Position numbers and translations under genes: made by a program. Under the pieces are notes generated by a model. That model was not told the origin of the DNA. It saw only the letters and a list, made by a program, of their open reading frames with translations, and did no database searches. Shown one piece after another: positions 53,930 through 63,066 of a DNA stretch of 64,000 nt. This stretch comes from Oscillospiraceae bacterium (GTDB lineage Bacteria; Bacillota; Clostridia; Oscillospirales; Acutalibacteraceae): NCBI GenBank assembly GCA_015066405.1, contig SVOM01000003.1, forward strand, positions 1 through 64,000. The letters are read 5' to 3'. The first letter of the stretch is position 1. Every line of letters starts with the position of its first letter.

Positions 53930-54622
53930 GTGCGTATGAGCTACTGTGTTGCAGGCTGGGGTGGCGGACATTATACAGGGAATAAATTCCTTAGGTATGG
54001 TGGCGGTGCGGGTGCTTGGCACTCTTGCGATAAAATGATATTTGACCACTGCTATTTCTATCAGCAGTTCGACTCGGGTGTATCACCCCAGTATCATTGG
54101 CGTGATACCGACGCATCGGTTTTCAAAGATTTTATAACCTACAACTGTTTATTTGAAACCACCGAATATACGCTTGAATATTTTTCAACTCAAAACACAT
54201 CTGATGACAACCGCTATGAAAATATGTATTTCGGCTATAATTTGTGCCGACTCGGCGGCTACGGATACGGCGATAAGACCGAACAATCACGCTATGTTAA
54301 ATCTTGGGGGCACGAAAATCCGTGTTATGACTGTAAATTTGAGTATAACATATTTGATAGAGCCGCCGATGTAAGCTTGGAAATTATCGGTCATGCACCC
54401 ACTCTTCGCGGCAAGCATGTAAGTTATGACCATATACCGAAAATGAATAACAACATTTACATTGAGCCGAAAGACAAGGTTTTCGCGAATATTAATCACA
54501 TCATGTACAAGTTTAACGAAGCATCGCACATAACGCTCGAAAAACTCGGTGTTGAGAAAGGTGCTGTATACGTTTTCTGCGATAAAAAAGATGATGAGGT
54601 AATACTTGCTGAAGCTAATTAA
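53930..54622 (+). pseudogene. Parallel beta-helix protein, C-terminal fragment (5' half deleted)
   Basis: About 230 residues that correspond to residues 289-508 of the intact paralogue at 55916-57442: RMSYCVAGWGGGHY against KMSYCVCEWSGGF, FDHCYFYQQFDSGVSPQYHW, TTEYTLEYFSTQNTSDDNRY, CRLGGYGYGDKTEQSRYVKSW and YDHIPKMNNNIYIEPKDK. The signal peptide, head domain and first coils (nearly 290 residues) are missing, and the first possible start (GTG 53930) has no ribosome binding site. It ends with a normal TAA. It lies directly against the truncated AraC gene; see the junction finding. Confidence 0.82.
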
Positions 54623-54658
54623 CCATGTCGTGAAAATCTATATTTTAATACTATTATT

Positions 54659-54686
54659 TTGACAAGCGCAAAAATAATGTTATAAT
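54659..54686 (+). promoter_or_regulatory. Promoter of the leucine-rich-repeat gene
   Basis: Consensus TTGACA (54659-54664) and TATAAT (54681-54686) with a 16-base spacer; AAAAGGAGAATG follows before ATG 54712. Confidence 0.72.
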
Positions 54687-54711
54687 AAACTTACAAAAAG
54701 GAGAATGAACT

Positions 54712-55885
54712 ATGAAAAAACTATTGCCTTGTAGTGTTGCTCTTGCTCGTATCCTGCTGCCTTATCGCAGCATTTCCGACAAGTGCAACCGACATTAATT
54801 TCGACGATTTCGATATAATTGATGGTGTAATTATCGAGTATTTGGGTGAAGGCGGAGACGTTGTTGTTCCGTCTATTGATGCTGACGGAAACCCCGTAAC
54901 ACACATTGACTCGCGCGCATTCCGCCAGAATACCGATGTTACAAGTGTTATTATTTGTGAAGGTATTGAAACAATGGGTAGCGAAGTATTTGAGCACTGC
55001 GAGAATTTAAGCGAAGTATCTCTACCCTATTCTCTTACCGAAACGGGTTATTCGGTGTTCCGTAATTGCAATCTTTATTCACTTGTAATTCCCGGCAATT
55101 TGAAAGTTATTAACAGTGACTTCAACGTAGGCGGTCCGATTACCGATATCGTTATCTCCCCCGGTGTTGAAGAGCTTAACACAAACTGCCTATATGGTCG
55201 ATTCACTGAACTCATTTTGCCCGAATAAGTTTACATGGCCGCCGGTGTTTTCCGCGGCGGTATGAGCGTTCAAGTAAAAGAATGGAGTCTTTACATACTT
55301 AACCCCGACTGTGAACTTGGTTCAATAGGTTCAAAAAGCAGTTTATATGAAACCTACGGCAGTGTCGGACCGCTTACCTACGGTTATCCAGGCTGCAAGT
55401 GCAAAATTAAGGTTTACGGCCTTAAAGATTCTCCGATTAAAGAGTATGTAAACGAATATATGGTTGACAAAATGGGTACCGTAACCGCCCGTTTTATCGG
55501 TATTGAACAGGATAAGATTGATGAGTTACAGGCGCAGTGTGAAGAACGCGGCATTACGAAACCCACTGCAAATACTATGGGTGATGATGGTTCTGTAAAC
55601 ACCGGAAACGGCGGAAATAATACAAACAACACTACCAGTGGAAACTCTTCAAACGGCGATAACAACGGCGCCGCAACTAATAATGGTGGCGATAGCGGAC
55701 TTTTGCAAACCATTATAATTGCCGCAACAGTTTTGATAGTTATTCTTATAATTGCAGTTGTTGTAATAGTTGTTACAAGCAAAAGCAAAAAAAAGAAAAA
55801 GAAGAAAAAGAAAGCCAAAAATGTTGAAGAAACAGTAGACGAAGTAGTTGAAGAAACAACCGAAGAAAAAGGCGAAGAAGAATGA
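54712..55885 (+). pseudogene. BspA-like leucine-rich-repeat surface protein with frameshift and in-frame stop
   Basis: ATG 54712 with a good ribosome binding site opens one frame, but the signal peptide (YCLVVLLLLVSCCLIAAFP) and protein lie in another. Losing one A from the A6 run at 54715-54720 would join them. The body has LRR_5/BspA repeats (HIDSRAFRQNTDVTSVII, MGSEVFEHCENLSEVSLP). A TAA at 55226-55228 interrupts the same frame, which then continues with AGVFRGGMSVQV, an Asn/Gly/Thr linker, a membrane helix (IIIAATVLIVILIIAVVVIV) and a cytoplasmic Lys9 run with an acidic tail. The two parts can be read as 54734-55228 and 55235-55885. Probably a wall-associated adhesin-like protein, now broken or mis-sequenced. 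Confidence 0.75.
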
Positions 55886-55915
55886 TTTAAAATCCCCTAT
55901 TTCAAGGAGAAAACA

Positions 55916-57442
55916 ATGAAAAGAATTTTATGTATTTTGTTAGTAGTGGTGCTTTGCATCGGCTTCACAGGTTGCAAAAAGAATGGGGATGACTATGTTG
56001 TCCCCGATAAAATAATGACAACCGAGGAATACCATGCAGCACTTGACAGTTTGCTTAAAACACAAAATTTTTCTAATGCCGATGAAGCATTTTACAAAAA
56101 ACTTGATGATTTGACATTAGAACTTAAAAATATTATCGTTTACAACTCCAATGACCTTACAACCGATAAGGGTACCACCTACTATGTATCAAATAGCGGC
56201 GATGACAAAAACGATGGTAAAACTCCCGAAACTGCATGGGCAACTCTTAAAAAGGTTAATGAATATATATTCGAAAACGGCGACCTTGTAGTTTTCGAGC
56301 GCGGCAGTATGTGGCGCGGATATTTATCGGTTAAAAGCAATGTGTCATACTCGGCTTACGGCGAAGGTCCGAAGCCAAAAATATGGACCTCATACGATGG
56401 TTTAACCCACGGCGAATGGAAGGCAACCGACACACCGAACGTATGGGTGCTTGATAAAAAAATCACTCAAACCGATTTAGGCCTTATAGTATTTAACGGC
56501 GGCGAAAATTACGGCGAAATTAAGCGTAAAAAAGCACAGTTAAAGCAAAACTTTGATTATTATTTTGGTAATTCAATAGTTGAAGATGACGGCAGGCAAG
56601 ATTTTAAGGTTTATCTTTATTACGATGGCGGAAACCCTGCCGAAAAATTCGATGCCATTGACCTTTGTATGGATACAAAAATCATAACCAACACCGCAAA
56701 AGGTCTTACCAACGTGCATATAAACAACCTTGAACTGCGCTACGGCAGAGGTCCCTTCTGGGCGGGTTGGTCTAAAGACCTTAAAATGAGTTATTGTGTA
56801 TGCGAGTGGTCGGGCGGATTTGCCAGTAGCGTACAGCCCAGAATGGGCGGCGGTAGCGGTTGCTATGGCTCCTGTGATGGCTTTGAGTATGATTTTTGTT
56901 ACTTTAACCAACAGTTCGACTCGGGTGTTTCTCCCCAGTATGATTACGAGGATAAAGATCCCGTTATACACAAAGATTTTATCACTACAAACTGCTTATT
57001 TGAAAATGTGGAATACACTCTTGAATACTTTAACTCGCAGGAAAACACCCTCGAAAACCGCTATGAAAATATGCAGTTTAAGTATAATATCTGCCGCCTT
57101 GGCGGTTACGGTTTTGGCACAAAGGCATCGGTTTCGGCATATATTAAGTCTTGGGGACACGAAAACACCTGTTATAATTCTGAAATTTCTCATAATATTT
57201 TTGACCGCGCTGCCTCTCTCACCTTACAAATTAACGGTTACGAGCAAGCGGCTACTGGCAACAACTTGAGTTATGACCGCATACCCGAGCTTAAAAACAA
57301 CATTTACATCCAAAAGAAAGACAAGAAGTTTGCCGAAATTAATAAAACGACCTATAAATACAACGAACAAACATACAACACACTTGAAAGCTTAGGTGTT
57401 GACGAAGGCTCCGTTTACGTATATGGAGACTATGAAGAATAA
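55916..57442 (+). CDS. Secreted parallel beta-helix lipoprotein (distal copy)
   Basis: 508 residues; signal peptide MKRILCILLVVVLCIGFTGC with the lipidated cysteine at 20. The shared head is present (GTTYYVSNSGDDKNDGKTPE, GDLVVFERGSMWRGYL, VSYSAYGEGPKPKIWTS), then coils VHINNLELRYGRGPFWAGWS, MSYCVCEWSGGF, FDSGVSPQYDYEDKDPVI and YTLEYFNSQENTLENRYENM. It is more diverged from the four operon copies than they are from each other, and closest to the truncated copy at 53930-54622. CAAGGAGAAAAC precedes the ATG, 31 bases after the LRR gene, so they may share a transcript. Ligand or enzymatic activity unknown. Confidence 0.85.
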   Translation: MKRILCILLVVVLCIGFTGCKKNGDDYVVPDKIMTTEEYHAALDSLLKTQNFSNADEAFYKKLDDLTLELKNIIVYNSNDLTTDKGTTYYVSNSGDDKNDGKTPETAWATLKKVNEYIFENGDLVVFERGSMWRGYLSVKSNVSYSAYGEGPKPKIWTSYDGLTHGEWKATDTPNVWVLDKKITQTDLGLIVFNGGENYGEIKRKKAQLKQNFDYYFGNSIVEDDGRQDFKVYLYYDGGNPAEKFDAIDLCMDTKIITNTAKGLTNVHINNLELRYGRGPFWAGWSKDLKMSYCVCEWSGGFASSVQPRMGGGSGCYGSCDGFEYDFCYFNQQFDSGVSPQYDYEDKDPVIHKDFITTNCLFENVEYTLEYFNSQENTLENRYENMQFKYNICRLGGYGFGTKASVSAYIKSWGHENTCYNSEISHNIFDRAASLTLQINGYEQAATGNNLSYDRIPELKNNIYIQKKDKKFAEINKTTYKYNEQTYNTLESLGVDEGSVYVYGDYEE

Positions 57443-57443
57443 C

Positions 57444-57480
57444 AAAAATGCCGTGAAGTTTAACTTCACGGCATTTTTTA
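57444..57480. terminator. Bidirectional terminator between beta-helix gene and metA
   Basis: Stem AAAAATGCCGTGAAG (57444-57458) with CTTCACGGCATTTTT (57464-57478), loop TTTAA, followed by T; convergent genes. Confidence 0.9.
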
Positions 57481-58395
57481 TTTTATTTCCTTAATATCAT
57501 AAGGGGTTGTTTGGTATACAAAGTAGTTAAGCCAGTTGGAATAAAGTAGGTTTGCGTGTGAGCGCCAGGTAACAAGCGGTGCGTTTTTAGGGTTATTATC
57601 GGGGAAATAGTTTTCGGGGATTTCTATCTCCTTGCCCTCCCCTAAATCGCGCAAATATTCTTTATTTAAAGTATCGGCATCGTACTCCGAATGTCCCGTT
57701 ATAAAAATTTGTTTGCCTTGGTCGGTGGCGATGGCATAAACGCCCGCTTTCTCCGATACCGAAAGAAGTTTTAGTTCAGGAACGGCTAAAACATCTTTGA
57801 GTTTTATGGTTGTATGGCGTGAATGCGGCACCATAAACACATCATCAGAACCGCGGAAAAGCATTGAGCTTTTGTGAGCGACAGTATGTGGGAACACGCC
57901 GAAAAGCTTTTTATCGAGCGAATATTTTTTAATTCCGTAGTGATAATAAAGTCCCGCTTGAGCGCCCCAACAAATATGGAAGGTGCTGTGCACGTGAGTC
58001 TTACTCCACTCCATTATTTCACACAGTTCTTGCCAATATTCAACCTCTTCAAACTCCATTTTTTCAACCGGTGCGCCTGTGATTATCATACCATCAAAGG
58101 TATCGTTTTTAACATCATCAAAGGTTTTATAAAAAGCAAATAAATGCTCCGCTGGCACATTTTTTGAAACGTGGCTTTTGGTGTGCATAAGCACAAGCTC
58201 CACCTGAAGCGGCGAGTTACCGAGAAGCCGAGATAATTGTGTCTCGGTTTCTATCTTTTTGGGCATCAAATTAAGAACCAGTATTTTTAGCGGGCGTATA
58301 TCCTGCGTTATGGCTCTGGTTTCGGTCATTACAAATATATTTTCATCCGTAAGGGTTTTTACTGCCGGTAAATCGTTTGGTATTTTAATTGGCAT
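57478..58395 (-). CDS. metA: Homoserine O-acetyltransferase (MetA family)
   Basis: 305 residues of the MetA family. The catalytic nucleophile is Cys142 in [16 protein letters not shown], and the His/Glu pair is in [11 protein letters not shown] near 235. Position 111 is glutamate (ITGAPVEKM). In characterised members Glu111 gives acetyl-CoA and Gly111 succinyl-CoA specificity, so I call it an acetyltransferase; many databases will still label it succinyltransferase. It makes O-acetylhomoserine, which the adjacent metY would convert to homocysteine. A hairpin and a promoter-like TTGACA/TATAAT lie in the 74-base gap upstream. AAAGGAAAAGG precedes the ATG. Confidence 0.92.
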   Translation of the reverse strand: MPIKIPNDLPAVKTLTDENIFVMTETRAITQDIRPLKILVLNLMPKKIETETQLSRLLGNSPLQVELVLMHTKSHVSKNVPAEHLFAFYKTFDDVKNDTFDGMIITGAPVEKMEFEEVEYWQELCEIMEWSKTHVHSTFHICWGAQAGLYYHYGIKKYSLDKKLFGVFPHTVAHKSSMLFRGSDDVFMVPHSRHTTIKLKDVLAVPELKLLSVSEKAGVYAIATDQGKQIFITGHSEYDADTLNKEYLRDLGEGKEIEIPENYFPDNNPKNAPLVTWRSHANLLYSNWLNYFVYQTTPYDIKEIK

Positions 58396-58413
58396 ATTTT
58401 ATTCCTTTTCCTT

Positions 58414-58453
58414 TAAAAAATCAAGAGTGGCAAGTAAATTAACTTGCCACTCT
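58414..58453 (-). terminator. Terminator or attenuator between metY and metA
   Basis: A perfect 12-bp stem (58442-58453 with 58424-58435) around a 6-base loop is followed on the minus strand by TGATTTTTT. A TTGACA (58483-58478) and TATAAT (58459-58454) 18 bases apart lie just upstream and could restart transcription for metA, though the start would fall inside the stem. Confidence 0.65.
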
Positions 58454-58469
58454 ATTATATACTTTTGAC

Positions 58470-59758
58470 TTAAATATTGTCAAGTGCCTGCTTGATATCA
58501 GCGATTAAATCTTCGGCATCCTCAATACCACAAGAGAAGCGAATAAGGTCGGGGGATATACCTGCCGCTGCCAACTCATCATCATTCATTTGTCTATGAG
58601 TTGCATTTGCGGGGTGCAAGCAACAGGTTCTCGCATCGGCAACGTGTGTTTCGATAGCGGCAATTTTTAAGTTTTTCATAAAACTTTCAGCCGCTTTTCT
58701 ACCGCCCTTAACACCAAAGCTTACAACACCGCAGGTGCCGTTTGGCATATACTTGCTCGCCAAATCGTAGTATTTATCGCCCTCAAGCCCCGGGTAAGTA
58801 ACCCAAGCGATCCTATCATCATTTTTCAAGAACTTAGCAACTGCAAGACCGTTCTCACAATGCTTTTTCATACGAAGATGCAGGCTTTCAAGACCTAAGT
58901 TTACATAGTAAGCGTTTTGGGCGACTGAATGCTACCAAAATCGCGCATAAGTTGTGCGGTTGCCTTTGTGATATACGCACCTGCAAGACCGAAACGCTCG
59001 GTATAGGTAACACCGTGATAGCTCTCATCTGGTGTGCAAAGGCCCGGGAATTTATCGGGATAACGGGTCCAGTCAAAATTACCCGAATCAACAATACAGC
59101 CACCTACCCCACTGCCGTGGCCATCCATATATTTGGTTGTTGAATGGGTTACGATATCAGCACCCCACTCAAACGGGCGGCAGTTAACGGGAGTTGCAAA
59201 GGTATTATCTATAATAAGCGGAACGCCGTGGGCGTGAGCAGCATTGGCAAATCTCTCAATATCAAGAACAGCGAGAGCGGGGTTTGCAATAGTCTCGCCA
59301 AAAACGGCTTTGGTATTCTTGCGGAATGCCGCATCGAGCTCCTCATCGGTGCAGTCGGGAGATACAAATGTAAACTCAATGCCCATGCGCTTCATAGTAA
59401 CGGCAAAAAGGTTATATGTGCCGCCATAAATCGCCGATGAACAAACGATATGGTCGCCACAGGATGCAATGTTGAAAATTGAGAAGAAAGATGCCGCTTG
59501 ACCTGATGATGTCAGCATAGCGGCGGTACCGCCCTCAAGCTCGCAAATTTTTGCGGCAACAGTATCACAAGTGGGGTTTTGAAGGCGTGAATAAAAATAT
59601 CCGCTCGCTTCCAAATCGAACAGCTTGCCCATATCTTCACTTGTGGCATACTTAAATGTTGTACTCTGAATTATCGGTACCTGACGCGGCTCTCCGTTAC
59701 CGGGAGTATAACCGCCCTGTACACATTTTGTTCCTATACGCTTACTCATTTTAATCAC
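58470..59758 (-). pseudogene. metY: O-acetylhomoserine aminocarboxypropyltransferase, frameshifted
   Basis: A PLP enzyme of the Cys/Met metabolism family that makes homocysteine from O-acetylhomoserine and sulfide. The first part (59758-58901) has GTKCVQGGYTPGNGEPRQVP, YSRLQNPTCDTVAAKICELEGG, ASCGDHIVCSSAIYGGTYNL, and the PLP lysine in DIVTHSTTKYMDGHG near 206. The frame is lost in a run of three G at 58919-58921 (plus strand). With a fourth base the frame continues as NAYYVNLGLESLHLRMKKHC into the C-terminal part (58871-58470), giving about 429 residues in total. So a one-base deletion in a homopolymer, real or a sequencing error. It overlaps the amidohydrolase gene by 8 bases. Confidence 0.88.
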
Positions 59759-60560
59759 CTATATTAAATAATTTTTTGGCATTCAAACTGAAGATTTTTT
59801 GATAATCCTCATCCGTTAAATTCAGCTTAAATAAGCTTTCAATTTCACTTTTGGGGTCCCACATAGGATAATCGGTGCCGAAAAGCACGCGGTCCGCACC
59901 ATAACGGGCAATTATCTCACATGTCTTATCACTACTAATATACGGCATACTGGACGAACAGTCAACATAAAAATTTTGGATGCCTGCAAGTTTTTCTGCC
60001 GCCTCATCCCATATAGACCATCCGCCGAAATGCGCACCGATAACGGTAAGACCCGTATAAATTTTGAGCACAGGCAATAACCTATTGGGGTTTGAATAAT
60101 CATATCGATTATCTCCCGTATGCATAAGCACTGGGAGATTTTCTTTTTCGCACTGCTCATAAATTTTTAGACAGCGGTAATCATCTATCTTAAATGCCTG
60201 AATATCGGGGTGTAGCTTTACACCTTTAAGACCTAATTCCTTTAAATGCTCAATATCGCCCGATAAATCGGCTGTATCGGGGTGTAATGTGCCAAGACCG
60301 ATAAATTTACCACCTGAAGCTTTAACGCTTTCAGCGATAAAATTATTGATGCTCATAACCTGATGCGGAGTTGTTGCAACCGACTGCACGATAAATTTAT
60401 CAATGCCTGCCGCACCGCCCACTTCCATAAGGTCGGCCACAGTACCCTTTGCGGCAAAAGGTTGGTTGTAGAAATTGCTTGTTCCTGCAACCGCCCTTTC
60501 GGCGATTTTATCGGGGTAAATATGACAGTGTGCATCTATTACATAATAATTGTTTACCAT
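59751..60560 (-). CDS. Amidohydrolase-2 family TIM-barrel protein
   Basis: 269 residues. IDAHCHIYPDKIA at the N-terminus is the HxH metal motif; GVKLHPDIQAFKIDD, VLMHTGDNRYDYSNP, VIGAHFGGWSIWDEA and VLFGTDYPMWDPKSEIE supply the remaining ligands, including the final aspartate. Such enzymes (ACMSD and gamma-resorcylate decarboxylase relatives) hydrolyse C-O/C-N bonds or decarboxylate. It sits one base after the isomerase/acyl-CoA synthetase fusion gene and overlaps metY, so it belongs to this operon. Substrate unknown. Confidence 0.85.
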   Translation of the reverse strand: MVNNYYVIDAHCHIYPDKIAERAVAGTSNFYNQPFAAKGTVADLMEVGGAAGIDKFIVQSVATTPHQVMSINNFIAESVKASGGKFIGLGTLHPDTADLSGDIEHLKELGLKGVKLHPDIQAFKIDDYRCLKIYEQCEKENLPVLMHTGDNRYDYSNPNRLLPVLKIYTGLTVIGAHFGGWSIWDEAAEKLAGIQNFYVDCSSSMPYISSDKTCEIIARYGADRVLFGTDYPMWDPKSEIESLFKLNLTDEDYQKIFSLNAKKLFNIGD

Positions 60561-60561
60561 T

Positions 60562-63063
60562 TTAATTCTTCTTTAAACCTAATTTTTCTGCGGCTTCTTC
60601 GCGCATTTTATATTTAAGAATTTTACCCGCAGCATTCATTGGGAATTCTTTTACGAATTCGATATAACGGGGCACCTTATGTCTTGCCATATGCGCCGCA
60701 ATATACGCCTTCATTTCATCCGCCGTCATACTGCCCTGCTCTTTAAGAATTATGCAAGCCATAATCTCCTCACCGTACTGCTCATCGGGTACACCGATAA
60801 CCTGAACATCACGCACCTTATCACAGGTGTAGATAAACTCTTCTATCTCTTTGGGATAGATATTTTCTCCGCCACGGATAATCATATCCTTAAGTCTACC
60901 TGTAATACGGTAGTTGCCATCACTGTCTCGGCACGCAAGGTCGCCCGTATGGAGCCAGCCATCCTTATCAATGGCTTCGGCTGTTGCTTCAGGCATTTTG
61001 TAATAGCCCTTCATAATATTATAGCCACGGGCTACAAATTCGCCGTTAACACCGTCAGGGCAGTCAAGACCTGTTTCGGGGTCAACAATTTTGCATTCTA
61101 CATTAGCAAAAGCACTGCCTACCGTTTCGGTACGAACTGTGAGTGAATCATAGTAGCTACTCATAGTGCAACCGGGGCTTGCCTCAGTTTGACCGTAAAC
61201 CGACACGATTTCCTTCATATTCATAACCTCGGTGGCCTTTTTCATAAGGTCGGCAGGACAGTTTGCGCCCGCCATAATGCCAACGCGCATATATGAAAAA
61301 TCGGTTTTTGGGAAATCGGGGTGCTGCATCATTGCAATAAACATGGTGGGCACGCCGTTGAAAGCCGTAATATGCTCGTTATGAACGCAAGAAAGCGCAG
61401 GCTTTGGAGAAAAATACGGCAGTGGGTACATAGTGGTGCCGTGGGTCATGGATGCCGTCATAGAAAGCACCATACCAAAACAGTGGAACATAGGCACCTG
61501 TATCATCATACGGTCGGCTGTGGATAACTCCATGTGGTCGCCGATATATTTACCATTATTAACTACGTTGTAGTGGGTAAGCATAACGCCTTTGGGGAAG
61601 CCCGTTGTACCCGATGTATACTGCATATTACAAACATCATCCTTGTGCACCTCGGCCGCCATACGATAAACTGTTTCCACCGGCACCTGATTTGCACGCT
61701 CGAGCGACTGCTCCCAGTTAAGACAACCCTTCATATTAAATCCGACAGTAATTACATTGCGAAGGAACGGCAGGCGTTTGCTATGAAGCGGCGAGCCCGG
61801 AACTGTGTTTGAAAGCTCGGGACAAAGCTCTGCTATAATTTCGCCGTAATTACAGTCCTTTGCGCCCTCAACCATAACAAGCGTTTGTGAGTCGGACTGT
61901 CTTAAAAGATATTCAATTTCGTGAATTTTGTATGCGGTATTAACGGTTACAAGCACCGCGCCGATTTTAACAGTTGCCCAAAATGCGATGTACCACTGTG
62001 GCACGTTAGAAGCCCAAACGGCAACGTGTGTGCCCGCCTTAACACCTAAAGATATAAGAGTGCGCGCAAATGTATCAACATCATCGCGGAACTCACTATA
62101 CGTTCTTGTATAATCGAGTGTTGTGTATTTAAAGCAATACTGGTCGGGGAAAAGCTCAACCATTTTATCAAGTACTTCGGAGAAAGTTAAATCAATAAGG
62201 CGGTCCTTTTCCCACACATATTTGCCCGTATGTGCGCGGTTGAAATACAGTGCAGGCTCATTTTTGGATGTATCGCCAAACTGCTTCATAAAGTTTACAA
62301 ACTGTGAGAAAATAATCTCCATATCATCAAGCTCTTCACACCAAGAGGGGTGCCACTCTAGTGATATAAAGCCATCAAAGTTTACTGAGCGCAATGCCGC
62401 CATCATATCGCCAACAGGTAAATCGCCTTCGCCAAGCAAGCAATACTCATAACCATTTTGGTTTTTAACGGCATCCTTTATATGCACGTGTTTGATATAT
62501 GCTCCAAGATTTTTGATGGTATCCTCGGGTTGCTCTTGAGCACTTAAAAACGGAGAAGCCATATCCCAAAGTGCCGCTAAATTATCGTGTGCAAAGAGAT
62601 TAAGCACATCGCGGAGTTTATCGGTGGCGGCAAATATACCCGTTGTTTCAAGCAAGAGTGTAACGCCTGCTTTTTCGGCCTCGGGCAACACCTTTTCGAT
62701 AACCTTTATTACATTTTCGGTGCTGTTTTCCCCATTATCTGCCGCGTGAATACGGATATAGGGAATGCCGAGCGCCATACTGATATCAATACATTTTGAT
62801 ATTTCTTCCACACTCTTTGTATATGCCGCTTCATTTGCGGGGTCGCAAATTGTATCGATACAGGGGATGGAAAGCCCCATCTCGAAAAGCTTTCTTTTGG
62901 TGGCGGCGGCAGTGTAATCGTGGAATGCGCCATCCTTATCGGTAAAAAGGCGGTTATATATATTGTGTAATTCAATTCCGTCAAACTTGAGTTCTTTTGC
63001 TATATCGCAAAACTCGTGAAAAGAATTATCATGCCAACCTTTTGTTGAAAATGATAACTTCAT
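60562..63063 (-). CDS. Fusion of xylose-isomerase-like TIM barrel and acyl-CoA synthetase
   Basis: One uninterrupted frame of 833 residues. Residues 1 to about 262 are a sugar-phosphate isomerase/epimerase (AP endonuclease 2) barrel with its metal ligands in place: LLLETTG near 140, LAALWDMASPF near 170, KHVHIKD near 196 and FISLEWHPSW near 240. After a linker, from about 285 to the end, is a full adenylate-forming enzyme: P-loop YTSGTTGFPKG near 481, VYGQTEASPG, the GWLHTGDLACRDSDGNYRI core with RGGENIYPKEIEE, and the C-terminal lysine in NAAGKILKYKM. Both halves look active. I know no pathway that uses this pair; see findings. Confidence 0.88.
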   Translation of the reverse strand: MKLSFSTKGWHDNSFHEFCDIAKELKFDGIELHNIYNRLFTDKDGAFHDYTAAATKRKLFEMGLSIPCIDTICDPANEAAYTKSVEEISKCIDISMALGIPYIRIHAADNGENSTENVIKVIEKVLPEAEKAGVTLLLETTGIFAATDKLRDVLNLFAHDNLAALWDMASPFLSAQEQPEDTIKNLGAYIKHVHIKDAVKNQNGYEYCLLGEGDLPVGDMMAALRSVNFDGFISLEWHPSWCEELDDMEIIFSQFVNFMKQFGDTSKNEPALYFNRAHTGKYVWEKDRLIDLTFSEVLDKMVELFPDQYCFKYTTLDYTRTYSEFRDDVDTFARTLISLGVKAGTHVAVWASNVPQWYIAFWATVKIGAVLVTVNTAYKIHEIEYLLRQSDSQTLVMVEGAKDCNYGEIIAELCPELSNTVPGSPLHSKRLPFLRNVITVGFNMKGCLNWEQSLERANQVPVETVYRMAAEVHKDDVCNMQYTSGTTGFPKGVMLTHYNVVNNGKYIGDHMELSTADRMMIQVPMFHCFGMVLSMTASMTHGTTMYPLPYFSPKPALSCVHNEHITAFNGVPTMFIAMMQHPDFPKTDFSYMRVGIMAGANCPADLMKKATEVMNMKEIVSVYGQTEASPGCTMSSYYDSLTVRTETVGSAFANVECKIVDPETGLDCPDGVNGEFVARGYNIMKGYYKMPEATAEAIDKDGWLHTGDLACRDSDGNYRITGRLKDMIIRGGENIYPKEIEEFIYTCDKVRDVQVIGVPDEQYGEEIMACIILKEQGSMTADEMKAYIAAHMARHKVPRYIEFVKEFPMNAAGKILKYKMREEAAEKLGLKKN

Positions 63064-63066
63064 ATT

